From Chitinophaga costaii (GTDB lineage: Bacteria; Bacteroidota; Bacteroidia; Chitinophagales; Chitinophagaceae), in assembly GCF_900094705.1 (NCBI RefSeq), contig NZ_FMAR01000017.1, positions 1 to 64,000 on the forward strand: a DNA stretch of 64,000 nucleotides. Direction: 5' to 3'. The notes beneath the pieces are model-generated. The model saw nothing but the letters and a program-made list of their open reading frames with translations. It had not been told where the DNA came from and searched no databases. Of the stretch, positions 38,235 to 45,893 are shown piece after piece (the stretch's first letter is position 1; every line of letters starts with the position of its first letter). The position numbers and the translations under genes are program-made.

Positions 38235-38816
38235 TTAAAAAAAGATTTTAAATGCGCCAAAGGTTTCCCTGAGCCTTCTTAGCGCTACGGTTACCTGGTT
38301 TTCGACGGTTTTAATGGATAACTGGAGTTCATCTGCGATCTGTTTAACGGAAAATCCATACATTCTCCTTAACAGGAAGATCCTCCTGCACTTTGGGGGT
38401 AACACATTAATGGCATCATTCATAAAAGCAAGCAGTTCCTTATTGAGCAAAACTTTTTCAGGGCTTTCATAGGAAGTATTCAGGTTTTCCCAAGTATTTT
38501 CCTGGAGTAAAGCATAATCGATATAGGCTTTGGTTTTTTTAATGTTATTAAGGGCTTTAAATCTCCCGGCAGCTAGCAGATAATGCTTAAGAGAATCAAT
38601 CTCAATATCTTTTCTATGCTCCCAAAGCCAGCAAAATATATCCTGCAATACATCTAATGCAGCAGATTTTTCTTTAAGGATAGAAAATACCGCATTAAAA
38701 ATAATCTCTTTATACCTATCGTATATTACTATAAATGCCCGCTCATTATCATGCTTAACCAGATGCAAAAGAAAATGATCTGATTGTTGCTCCAAAAAAT
38801 CTCGATTATGATCCAT
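38235..38816 (-). CDS. ECF RNA polymerase sigma-70 factor
   Basis: This 193-residue protein has sigma region 2 at ~25-90 (FIVIYDRYKEIIFNAVF, LDVLQDIFCWLWEHR) and region 4 at ~130-185 (LPPKCRRIFLLRRMYGFSVKQIADEL, SIKTVENQVTVALRRLRE). It is of the Bacteroidota FecI-like type that pairs with FecR. The gene starts the minus-strand run sigma - FecR - STN receptor. It probably activates the receptor operon and perhaps itself. Confidence 0.94.
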   Translation of the reverse strand: MDHNRDFLEQQSDHFLLHLVKHDNERAFIVIYDRYKEIIFNAVFSILKEKSAALDVLQDIFCWLWEHRKDIEIDSLKHYLLAAGRFKALNNIKKTKAYIDYALLQENTWENLNTSYESPEKVLLNKELLAFMNDAINVLPPKCRRIFLLRRMYGFSVKQIADELQLSIKTVENQVTVALRRLRETFGAFKIFF

Positions 38817-39216
38817 AATGACTAGGAGATAAATTTATAGCCTACAAAGTCTATTTATTTAGTAGACAAATAAAGTTAATAATTTCTGAATCTCATAATA
38901 CTTTCTTTGGAAGACATATAAATAAAATGTTGTTTCATTAATAAATTAAACCATATTTCCCTTTTGAAATTTTGAGCCCATTTTTGAATTGATGAATTGA
39001 AGTAAGAAAGTAATTGACCTGGCTCAATGATAATGGCATACTAGCTCTCAAATTGTAGCTGGTAGCATAATCGCATGTTTGTGTAGAAAAGGCTAAATAT
39101 TATCTACCGGAGAGTGTGGAAAAATTTGGTGTGTCACAAACGTTGAAAAACGATCTGTTTTGTATGTTATAAAAAGCACAAATAAGCAGGCCCAGCGCGG
39201 TTCTCAACGACCTAAA
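38817..39216. other. Intergenic region without a recognised gene
   Basis: This roughly 400-bp AT-rich stretch separates the ECF sigma gene from the tRNA terminator. Short frames here have no coding character. A minus-strand stretch near 38850-38885 contains TAACTTTA- and AGACTTTG-like boxes that could be the sigma gene promoter, but spacing is not convincing. Confidence 0.4.
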
Positions 39217-39222
39217 AACAAA

Positions 39223-39248
39223 AAAGGCCAGCGTTTCCTCTGACCTTT
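39223..39248 (-). terminator. Terminator of the tRNA-Leu gene
   Basis: On the minus strand AAAGGTCAG pairs with CTGGCCTTT (nine pairs including one G-U) around an 8-nt loop and is followed by a T-rich tract. It starts about 10 nt after the tRNA 3' end. Confidence 0.75.
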
Positions 39249-39257
39249 CCATTAACG

Positions 39258-39341
39258 TGCCCAGAACTGGATTCGAACCAGCACACCCTTGCGAGCGCTG
39301 CGACCTGAACACAGTGCGTCTACCAATTTCGCCATCTGGGC
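39258..39341 (-). tRNA. tRNA-Leu(CAG)
   Basis: The 84-nt minus-strand sequence folds as a class II tRNA. The acceptor stem is GCCCAGA/TCTGGGC with discriminator A; the D-loop contains the invariant GG in AATTGGTAGAC; the anticodon loop is TTCAGGT (anticodon CAG); there is a long variable arm; and the T-loop is TTCGAATC. The 3' CCA is not encoded. It is a single tRNA gene followed by its own terminator. Confidence 0.96.
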
Positions 39342-39508
39342 ATTGTATTTGTGTTTCAGGAGTGCAAATGTAAATTCTTTTCCGAATTCCCCAAAAAAAA
39401 TATCCTTCTCCCCAAATATCTCCTGATACATAAGCCTCATACCTTTCCAAACCCGTAACGCCTTCCCGGTTTACAGAATTATTGCCTGCACAATCTATTT
39501 TTTCCGCT

Positions 39509-39516
39509 TAACTTTG
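39509..39516 (+). promoter_or_regulatory. Promoter -7 box (TAACTTTG) of mqo
   Basis: This is a perfect TAnnTTTG match 18 bp before the mqo ATG, giving a predicted start of transcription near 39522 and a leader of about 12 nt. The -33 region is weak (TTGCC at 39482, spacer about 24 bp). Confidence 0.5.
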
Positions 39517-39534
39517 CGCTTTCGAAACAAGGTC

Positions 39535-41040
39535 ATGCTGAAACAAGATATTTCACCCAACCCAGCGCCTGATGTGGTTTTGATCGGCGCCGGCATCATG
39601 AGCGCCACCCTGGGCGTGTTACTCAAGGAATTACAACCAGACCTGACTATCCAGGTGTTTGAACGCCTCGATGTGGTGGCTGGCGAAAGCTCCGACGCCT
39701 GGAACAATGCCGGCACTGGCCACTCCGCCCTCTGCGAACTCAATTACACCCCCGAAAAACCAGACGGTACCATAGAAAGCAGCAAGGCCGTGAAGATTGC
39801 CGAACAATTCGAAGTATCCCGCCAGTTCTGGGCCTACCTCGTAGAGAAAAAATTGATCAAAGAAGATCCCCATAGCTTTATTAATAGCATTCCCCACATG
39901 AGCTTCGTATGGGGTCAGGATAATGTGACCTATCTTAAAAAACGCCATGAAGCCCTGCAACAGCACCACCTGTTCCAGAACATGCGTTATTCCGAAGACC
40001 CTGCCCAGCTTACCGAATGGATGCCGCTGGTAATGGATGGCCGCGATCCACAACAACCGGTAGCCGCCACCTACACAGAACTGGGTACAGACGTGAATTT
40101 TGGCGCACTCACCCGCAACCTGTTCAGCTACCTGAAATCCAAACCCGGGGTAGAATTCTACCTGCATCATGATGTACGCGGGCTGGATCAGGCCGACGAT
40201 GGAGGTTGGGAAATTGAAGTAAAAGACCTCCAAACCCGGCAGAAACGCTCCCTGAAAGCCAAATTCGTTTTCATTGGCGCTGGCGGTGGCTCCCTCCCCC
40301 TACTTTTAAAATCAGACATACCCGAAGGCAAAGGATTTGGCGGCTTCCCCGTAAGCGGTCAGTGGCTTAAATGCACCAACGAAGCCATCATAGCCCGCCA
40401 CAAGGCAAAGGTATATGGCAAGGCATCTGTAGGTTCTCCCCCCATGTCCGTTCCTCATCTGGATACTCGCATGATCAATGGTAACAAGGCGTTGCTTTTC
40501 GGTCCTTACGCCGGATTTAGCACTAAGTTCCTGAAAAACGGCTCCCTGCTGGACCTGCCCTTGTCTATTAAAATTAACAACATTCGCCCCATGCTGGCGG
40601 CAGGCATGGACAACCTTCCGCTCACCAAGTACCTCATCAACCAGGTACGCCAGTCGCCGGAAGACCGCCTGGAAGCGCTCCGCGAATTTTTCCCCGAAGC
40701 ACGCATGGAAGACTGGGAACTGGAAATTGCCGGCCAACGAGTGCAGGTGATTAAGAAAGATGCGGCACACGGCGGCATACTGGAATTTGGTACTGAAGTA
40801 GTGAGCGCCGCAGACGGCAGCATTGCTGCTCTGTTGGGCGCATCTCCCGGTGCTTCCACTTCTGTGTCTATCATGATAGAACTCATTCAAAAATGTTTTA
40901 AACAACAAGCCGCTAGCCCCGCCTGGCAGCAGAAACTGAAAGAAATGATCCCTTCTTTCGGACAATCCCTGAACGCCAACCCCGCCCTGAGCGATGAGGT
41001 AAGGGCCTACACCAGTAAGGTATTAGGCCTGGTGCGCTAA
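39535..41040 (+). CDS. mqo: Malate:quinone oxidoreductase
   Basis: This 501-residue FAD enzyme oxidises L-malate to oxaloacetate and passes electrons to the quinone pool, replacing or backing up NAD-dependent malate dehydrogenase. It has the N-terminal FAD-binding motif DVVLIGAGIMSATLG, the Mqo signature ERLDVVAGESSDAWNNAGTGHSA (split here as ERLDVVAGESSDAWNN then AGTGHSA), and C-terminal GASPGASTSVSIM. Length is normal (~490-505). It is a peripheral membrane protein with no signal peptide. ATG 39535 is chosen over the TTG at 39514, because the latter lies within the promoter region. A terminator follows at 41068-41092. Confidence 0.96.
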   Translation: MLKQDISPNPAPDVVLIGAGIMSATLGVLLKELQPDLTIQVFERLDVVAGESSDAWNNAGTGHSALCELNYTPEKPDGTIESSKAVKIAEQFEVSRQFWAYLVEKKLIKEDPHSFINSIPHMSFVWGQDNVTYLKKRHEALQQHHLFQNMRYSEDPAQLTEWMPLVMDGRDPQQPVAATYTELGTDVNFGALTRNLFSYLKSKPGVEFYLHHDVRGLDQADDGGWEIEVKDLQTRQKRSLKAKFVFIGAGGGSLPLLLKSDIPEGKGFGGFPVSGQWLKCTNEAIIARHKAKVYGKASVGSPPMSVPHLDTRMINGNKALLFGPYAGFSTKFLKNGSLLDLPLSIKINNIRPMLAAGMDNLPLTKYLINQVRQSPEDRLEALREFFPEARMEDWELEIAGQRVQVIKKDAAHGGILEFGTEVVSAADGSIAALLGASPGASTSVSIMIELIQKCFKQQAASPAWQQKLKEMIPSFGQSLNANPALSDEVRAYTSKVLGLVR

Positions 41041-41067
41041 CCGCAACTTGTTTCCTTAATGCATCTT

Positions 41068-41092
41068 CAGCCCTGCCTTTCCGGCGGGGCTG
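41068..41092 (+). terminator. Terminator of mqo
   Basis: CAGCCCTGCC (41068-41077) pairs with GGCGGGGCTG (41083-41092) with one G-U pair and a 5-nt loop, followed by TTTTAT. It starts 28 nt after the mqo stop. Confidence 0.82.
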
Positions 41093-41219
41093 TTTTATGC
41101 ACCCCACTCACTAAACGTAGTTCACCTTATCACAGTTAGTATAATGTTAAGGTTTCCCAAGCTTATCTAGAATGCAGTCAAAACTTCCTACCTTTTCGTA
41201 TACATCGCAGTCCCGCTTA

Positions 41220-41250
41220 TTGGGTAGCGATAACACCACCTCATTATTTG
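41220..41250 (+). promoter_or_regulatory. Putative promoter of the KCG-motif peptide gene
   Basis: TTGG (41220-41223) is followed after 19 bp by ATTATTTG (41243-41250), which keeps the TTTG half of the -7 box but not the leading TA. The predicted start is near 41257, giving a leader of about 19 nt before ATG 41276. No metal-regulator operator was recognised. Confidence 0.4.
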
Positions 41251-41275
41251 TTACAACTCAAAAACACAAGCAAAC

Positions 41276-41593
41276 ATGGAAAACAAAAAGAAAAGTTTAC
41301 TCGCCGGCACCCTGGTAGCAGGTGCTCTCATCACAGCATCCGCCTTCCCTGCACAGGCAACCTCCTTCCATTACAATGACCTTGGCAATGGCGCATCGGT
41401 AAGAAGCAATTTGTTGGAAGGCAATACTGCTGCGGCCCGCGCACTGGAACTAAAATGTGGCGCAGATAGCACCAAGGCCAAGGATGGCAAATGTGGTGCG
41501 AAGAAAGGCAAATCCAAAGACGCTAAATGCGGCGAGGGAAAATGCGGAGACAAGAAAAAAACGACCAAGACCGATAAGAAAGGCGGTCAGTAA
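41276..41593 (+). CDS. HvfA/BufA-like exported peptide metallophore precursor (RiPP)
   Basis: This 105-residue protein has a clear Sec signal peptide (hydrophobic core 8-23, likely cleavage after A28 in AFPAQA). The mature part is short, with a low-complexity Lys/Gly/Asp-rich tail. All four cysteines lie in Lys-Cys-Gly motifs, at C61, C73, C85 and C90; the last two form the pair KCGEGKCG. EGKCG-type motifs mark HvfA/bufferin precursors, whose cysteines are oxidised by a DUF692 enzyme to thio-oxazole-type or oxazolone/thioamide groups that bind copper or related metals. DUF692 and DUF2063 genes follow directly, as in those systems. The signal peptide probably also acts as the leader. Modification and metal are inferred. 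Confidence 0.85.
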   Translation: MENKKKSLLAGTLVAGALITASAFPAQATSFHYNDLGNGASVRSNLLEGNTAAARALELKCGADSTKAKDGKCGAKKGKSKDAKCGEGKCGDKKKTTKTDKKGGQ

Positions 41594-41612
41594 TTTTTAA
41601 CCAGCCTTATAG

Positions 41613-41637
41613 ACCGGCAGGTACACCACCTGCCGGT
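41613..41637 (+). terminator. Terminator/attenuator between precursor and modification genes
   Basis: A perfect 10-bp GC-rich stem, ACCGGCAGGT (41613-41622) and ACCTGCCGGT (41628-41637), has a 5-nt loop and is followed by TCTTTTACT. It begins 19 nt after the precursor stop and ends 33 nt before the DUF692 start. A partial terminator here would yield more precursor than enzyme mRNA, and the hairpin could also protect the precursor mRNA 3' end. Confidence 0.75.
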
Positions 41638-41670
41638 TCTTTTACTCAAGGAGCGTAAAAATTTTGCATC

Positions 41671-42501
41671 ATGGTAGGTATTGGATTCCGGAAAGATTTT
41701 GCAAAAGAATTTTTAGATAGCAATACCCTGCAACCTGCATTCATAGAAGCAGCACCAGAAAATTGGATAGGTGTAGGCGGTTATTGGAAGAAATTATTTC
41801 AGCAGGCGCTGGAAAAATATCCTTTCTATACGCATGGTCTCTCCCTGTCTATTGGCAGTCCCGACGACCTGGACTTCCCATTCCTGCAACAAGTAAAGCA
41901 ATTCCTCCAGGATACCAACGCAAAGGTATATTCCGAACACCTCAGCTATTCCAAGTGCAATAACGCCCACCTGTACGACCTCCTGCCCATCCCCTTTACC
42001 GCCGATGCGGTGAAACACGTGTCGCAGCGCATTAAAACCGTGCAGGAAGTATTAGAAAGAAAGATCGCTATAGAAATTGTGAGTTACTATACGCCTGTGG
42101 CCCCGGAAATGTTAGAAGTAGATTTTATTAACCACATTCTTTCGGAAGCCGATTGCGAGCTGCTATTGGATGTAAATAATATTTATGTAAACAGTTTTAA
42201 TCACCAGTACGACGCATATGAATTCCTGGACCAGTTACCGCTGGAAAGGGTATCTTACATACATATGGCTGGCCATGAAAAGGTATCGGATGATCTCCTC
42301 ATCGATACACATGGCGAAGCGATCATCGACCCGGTGTACCACCTCTTTGCCTATGCTATGCAAAAATTGCAACGCGATGTGCCTGTATTGCTAGAAAGAG
42401 ATTTCAACATTCCTGAACTGCCATTGCTACAGGAAGAACTTACCCGATTACAAGACATTAAGAATAATGCTTTAAAGCCCATGGCATATGCAGCCATCTA
42501 A
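41671..42501 (+). CDS. DUF692 (MbnB/TglH-type) multinuclear iron oxidase, HvfB/BufB-like
   Basis: This 276-residue TIM-barrel enzyme carries the family motifs in order: EAAPENW, HGLSLSIG (His), SEHLSY, IEIVSYY (Glu), LLDVNNIYVN (Asp/Asn), YIHMAGH, DTHGEAI and LLERDFNIP. These provide the His/Asp/Glu/Asn ligands of a two- or three-iron centre that oxidatively remodels cysteine in RiPP precursors. Many relatives have Asn after the Glu in the fourth motif (ENxSxY), whereas here it is Ile. The product is cytoplasmic. Its stop overlaps the next start by 14 bp, so it is translationally coupled to the DUF2063 partner. The likely substrate is the KCG peptide encoded upstream. Confidence 0.92.
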   Translation: MVGIGFRKDFAKEFLDSNTLQPAFIEAAPENWIGVGGYWKKLFQQALEKYPFYTHGLSLSIGSPDDLDFPFLQQVKQFLQDTNAKVYSEHLSYSKCNNAHLYDLLPIPFTADAVKHVSQRIKTVQEVLERKIAIEIVSYYTPVAPEMLEVDFINHILSEADCELLLDVNNIYVNSFNHQYDAYEFLDQLPLERVSYIHMAGHEKVSDDLLIDTHGEAIIDPVYHLFAYAMQKLQRDVPVLLERDFNIPELPLLQEELTRLQDIKNNALKPMAYAAI

Positions 42502-43237
42502 CCCTACCACCGGCTACCAGCAATCACTGGCTCATTACTGCCGTACCGGCGAATACACCCACATCCGGGGCGTACACACCGATCATGTGCAACATTACCG
42601 CCGCCTGGTGTACAACGTGGTAGACGATAGCCTGCAATCTGCCTATCCCCTCACTTACCACCTGCTGGAAGAAGAGGAATGGAATAACCTGGTACAACGT
42701 TTCTTTAGCGAACACCCTTGTCAAAGTCCACAGCTATGGTACATGCCTAAAGAACTGTACGACTACATGATAGCCGCCACCCATCCACTGCTTACCCGCT
42801 ATCCTTTCCTACTGGAATTACTTTGGTTCGAATGGCTGGAAGTAGCGTTGTATATGATGGAAGACAAAACAACCGAATACCGCCACCAGGGCGATTTACA
42901 ACAGGATAAACTGGTACTGAACCCGGAACATCATCTCGAACATTTTGCCTTTCCCGTTCACCTGAAACAAGCCGCCACCATCATCGCGGAAGACCAGTCG
43001 CATTATTTTCTTGCCCTGCACCGCCATCCCGAAAGCGGCGAAGTGCAATTCACCGACCTCTCCCCTGCTTTTGTAAGCATGCTCGAATCATTGGCCGAAG
43101 GCCCGGCCACGATGAACGAACTCCTGGCCCACGCCTGCACCACCTTGGGCATACCGGAAAGTGAAGCGATCCGGCAGGCCACGCAGGCATTTTTAGCACA
43201 CGCCCTCCGCACACAGCTTATACTCGGTTTTGCCTGA
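42488..43237 (+). CDS. DUF2063 partner protein, HvfC/BufC-like
   Basis: This 249-residue protein has the DUF2063 N-terminal region (~25-105: YRRLVYNVVDDSLQSAYPLT, VQRFFSEHP, SPQLWYMPKELYDYM) and a C-terminal region with a winged-helix-like segment (~185-240). In HvfC, BufC, MbnC and TglI-type systems this partner binds the precursor leader and delivers it to the DUF692 enzyme; the older label 'putative DNA-binding domain' is probably misleading. The ATG lies inside the end of the DUF692 gene (14-bp overlap). No DoxX-type (HvfD) gene or dedicated transporter follows; the next gene is convergent. Confidence 0.9.
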   Translation: MQPSNPTTGYQQSLAHYCRTGEYTHIRGVHTDHVQHYRRLVYNVVDDSLQSAYPLTYHLLEEEEWNNLVQRFFSEHPCQSPQLWYMPKELYDYMIAATHPLLTRYPFLLELLWFEWLEVALYMMEDKTTEYRHQGDLQQDKLVLNPEHHLEHFAFPVHLKQAATIIAEDQSHYFLALHRHPESGEVQFTDLSPAFVSMLESLAEGPATMNELLAHACTTLGIPESEAIRQATQAFLAHALRTQLILGFA

Positions 43238-43252
43238 GTAATTTTACCCGTA

Positions 43253-44137
43253 TTACCGCACAATATCCCTAACCTGTACCGTGCGATGTTCGCCTATCAT
43301 AATATCGTTAGTAAACGTATATACCTTATCGCCATTCCCATATTCAAGGTACATCTCCAGCGGAAAAATAAACGGTGCATATCCGCCCTGCGTGCGCAGG
43401 GTTTCTATCTCATCTTGGAAATGTTTGGGAATATAACCGTACCCCGGAAACAATGTACGCGGGTCCATGGGTATCCACACATGTGCCGTTACCCCGCCCC
43501 GGTTGGTATTGGTAACATGGTTATCATTACGCGCCAGGAATTCTTCGCAGGCCACTCCGGCAATCACTTTTTTGTTCCCCGTTTTCAGTAGCACGCCCAG
43601 ATAGCCGAAATCACCGGGATAGGCAGGCTCCACCGCCTCCAGCGACATGGGCTGCTTTTGGCCGGTGCCTACATGCTGGTAGGCCGTGAGGCTTAACAAA
43701 GACAACTTTTCAAAATCGCCATAATATTGATTGCGGGTTCCTGTACTGCGGCTGGAAAGCTGTATGCCAAACAATGGCCGTATAGTACTGTAATAGATCA
43801 CTATTTCCTGCCCCCCATCTTTCACCAGTTGATTCCCCTGGTAGGCTTCCATTTCCTGGTAAATAGACACGTCGAAATCAAAGCTGGAATCAATCACCAC
43901 AGCACTATCGCCAGAAATAACCAGGGCGGGATTGGCCCGCTGCGGGCTGCGCTTCAATGCCTGCTCCTCCTCGTCCGATGGCATGGTGGGTTCCCCTCCT
44001 TCTTCGGAGACACTGGCAGAGTCGCTGTCTTTTTTATGGGTAATAGACTTGATCTTGTTACCTGCTTTTTTAAAGAATTGCGCATGGGTGCCGCTTACGG
44101 TAAGACAGCCAGCCAGGAATAGGACAATTATTTTCAT
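43253..44137 (-). CDS. Exported protein, possibly DUF4412-type
   Basis: This protein of about 294 residues has a signal peptide (MKIIVLFLAGCLTVSGTHA), then a charged acidic/Ser-rich linker (~25-65) and a beta-rich C-terminal part with KVIAGVACEEF and TAHVWIPMDPRTLFPGYG. The 'modified metabolite/cofactor-free' pattern GYxCExF followed by a WI/WY segment is seen in DUF4412 proteins, so that assignment is likely but not certain. ATG 44137 directly begins the signal peptide; ATG 44158 adds seven residues. It converges with the DUF2063 gene (15-bp gap), so any link with the metallophore locus is positional only. Confidence 0.7.
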   Translation of the reverse strand: MKIIVLFLAGCLTVSGTHAQFFKKAGNKIKSITHKKDSDSASVSEEGGEPTMPSDEEEQALKRSPQRANPALVISGDSAVVIDSSFDFDVSIYQEMEAYQGNQLVKDGGQEIVIYYSTIRPLFGIQLSSRSTGTRNQYYGDFEKLSLLSLTAYQHVGTGQKQPMSLEAVEPAYPGDFGYLGVLLKTGNKKVIAGVACEEFLARNDNHVTNTNRGGVTAHVWIPMDPRTLFPGYGYIPKHFQDEIETLRTQGGYAPFIFPLEMYLEYGNGDKVYTFTNDIMIGEHRTVQVRDIVR

Positions 44138-44192
44138 GGATACATTGGATAGAACCAATGCAAGGTAAATAATATATGTAAATATTTTAATA

Positions 44193-45176
44193 CTAACTTA
44201 CCATCAGGCTACATCCCCGCAGGGCGGAGTTGTCCAGGCGGCCCAGCACCTCAAAGCGACCATCAGCATGGAGCTTGCCAATATCATCCGTAGCAATGAA
44301 GGCGCAGGAATAGCGGTTGGCCAGGTCTATCACGTTGATCACGCCTGCGGCGGAATGGTCATACAGTTGAAAAGGATCGCTTTCATCGCGCAGCAGCACC
44401 TTCATCCAGGCCGGCGTGTCAAAAATGCCCTGCCCTTTGGAATAGGCCTGCGACAACAGCTCCGTCATCCCATATTCTGCATGTATAACGGGAACGCCTA
44501 AACGTATTTTTAAATAACCCTGTACTTCCTCACGCGTCCATTCTTCCCGGCGGCCTTTCATCCCGCCTGTCTCCATTACAATGGTGTGTTGGAGGGAAAG
44601 CGGGTATAACTCCGCAAAGTCCAGCAGTGCAAAGGTAACGCCTATCAGCAACACCTTTTGGCCGCGGGCTTCCAGGGCTTGCAGCCGCGCTGCAAGCTGC
44701 TGGTGTTCATAGAGATAAAACCCGCTTTCGGGATGCCGGCTTTTCCCGATCATGGCATTCACCATATGCACCAGCGAAGAATGTTTGCGTTCCAGGTAGG
44801 CAGGCAACAGGCCCAACACTACGTAATCCTCCACCGGGCCGTAAAAGTGTTCAAAGCCTTGCATAAAACTACGTTCATACCAGGCAGCTTCTTTTACCAG
44901 GTGGCGGCTGTTCACCGTTTGCGTGGTACCACTGCTTTCAAATACCAAGGCTGGCGTAAATTCCCCACTGGTTACCGGGTGGGTCTTAAAAAACTGTATA
45001 GGCAAAAAAGGTATTTGTAAAACGGATAGTACCGCCCCGGGGTGGATGTGCAGCGCGTCGACATAGGCCCGGTACAGGCTGTTTTCCTGGTACTGCTGCC
45101 GGAACAGGCGCAGCGCCAGGGCCTCAAAACCAGTGGCTGTCACGGAAAAAACTTCCTCCATCAATACTCTACTCAT
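44193..45176 (-). CDS. LuxE-like acyl-protein synthetase/acyltransferase
   Basis: This protein of about 327 residues matches the LuxE domain of long-chain fatty-acid adenylating enzymes. It has the ATP/AMP-binding motif FESSGTTQTVNSRH, VLIGVTFALLDFAE, METGGMKGRREEWTREE, HAEYGMTELLSQAYS, and a C-terminal IATDDIGKLHADGRFEVLGRLDNS typical of adenylate-forming enzymes. The predicted reaction is activation of a carboxylic acid as an adenylate and transfer to a protein or carrier. No LuxC reductase or luxAB genes are nearby, so bioluminescence is not implied. The start at 45176 is preferred because the apparent ATG at 45212 lies in the promoter; ATG 45161 is another option. Confidence 0.85.
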   Translation of the reverse strand: MSRVLMEEVFSVTATGFEALALRLFRQQYQENSLYRAYVDALHIHPGAVLSVLQIPFLPIQFFKTHPVTSGEFTPALVFESSGTTQTVNSRHLVKEAAWYERSFMQGFEHFYGPVEDYVVLGLLPAYLERKHSSLVHMVNAMIGKSRHPESGFYLYEHQQLAARLQALEARGQKVLLIGVTFALLDFAELYPLSLQHTIVMETGGMKGRREEWTREEVQGYLKIRLGVPVIHAEYGMTELLSQAYSKGQGIFDTPAWMKVLLRDESDPFQLYDHSAAGVINVIDLANRYSCAFIATDDIGKLHADGRFEVLGRLDNSALRGCSLMVS

Positions 45177-45201
45177 AAATGTCTGATAAAACCTGATCCC
45201 G

Positions 45202-45209
45202 CAAAGGTA
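45202..45209 (-). promoter_or_regulatory. Promoter -7 box (TACCTTTG) of the LuxE-like gene
   Basis: This is a perfect TAnnTTTG match on the minus strand, 25 bp before ATG 45176. It overlaps codons of the longer apparent reading frame from 45212, which argues for the shorter start. No good -33 TTG is seen. Confidence 0.45.
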
Positions 45210-45323
45210 CATGGCGGCGCATTAATTATAGCGGGAACGTAACAAATTCCCGCGAATACCGTTTTTAGATAAGCGCCTGGCCTGCGTTAAACTCCGGCCA
45301 CCCGCCAATGTCTATTACCGGTA

Positions 45324-45354
45324 TTGGCATATTGATCAAATTAATGTAGGTTTG
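45324..45354 (+). promoter_or_regulatory. Promoter giving a leaderless or near-leaderless mRNA
   Basis: TTGG (45324-45327), a 19-bp spacer and TAGGTTTG (45347-45354) make a consensus Bacteroidota promoter. The box ends only 5 nt before ATG 45360, so transcription would start at or next to the start codon. Confidence 0.6.
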
Positions 45355-45359
45355 TTATT

Positions 45360-45803
45360 ATGAAGAAATTATTGTTGCTCGCGATGATTTGTGTTGCAGG
45401 AGTGGCTTGTAAAAAAGACGGAGCCGGCACCGCACCGGTGATCAGCTTCGCCAGTTATGACCCTAATGCCTACTTCATGGCCGATTCGGTAAATACTGCC
45501 GCCCTGAACGTTACTTTCAATATTTCCGATAGCGATGGCGATATTGAAGACACCATCTCCCTTCGCGCGCACTATAAAAGCTTCGACGATAACGTATGGC
45601 TGGTACGCATGATGCCTGATATCGGGTCTAACAAGGGCCATAGCGTTAAAGGACAGGTTACCGTAGCCCTGGGTGCCATTGACCTCACCAACATCAACGA
45701 AAATTCTCTGAAAGATAGCATATGGTTTAGCGCCTTCGTGGTAGACAACGCTGGCCATCACAGCGATACGGTGCTGACCCCAAAAATTCCAATCATTAAG
45801 TAA
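45360..45803 (+). CDS. Small lipoprotein of unknown function
   Basis: This 147-residue protein has a lipoprotein signal peptide (MKKLLLLAMICVAGVAC, lipid-bearing Cys17). The mature part is beta-rich with an acidic repeat (NISDSDGDIEDTISLR) resembling a calcium-binding or Ig-like module. It fits a group of small Bacteroidota lipoproteins without known role. The start is fixed by the signal peptide. Its promoter lies just 5 nt upstream of the ATG, suggesting leaderless translation. The carboxylase gene follows after 90 bp. Confidence 0.8.
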   Translation: MKKLLLLAMICVAGVACKKDGAGTAPVISFASYDPNAYFMADSVNTAALNVTFNISDSDGDIEDTISLRAHYKSFDDNVWLVRMMPDIGSNKGHSVKGQVTVALGAIDLTNINENSLKDSIWFSAFVVDNAGHHSDTVLTPKIPIIK

Positions 45804-45893
45804 AATCCGTAAAACATTTTCCTTCACCGGCAAGTGATTCCTTTTGTGAATCCTGTTTTCATTCACCACACTGCCAAGAACATATTTACGCGC

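Noticed and set aside
42488..43237. DNA-binding regulator reading of the DUF2063 protein
   Set aside because: The overlap with the DUF692 gene and the family's known partner role favour a precursor-recognition subunit.
44193..45212. Bioluminescence (lux) locus
   Set aside because: Only a LuxE-like domain is present; luxA, luxB, luxC and luxD are absent.
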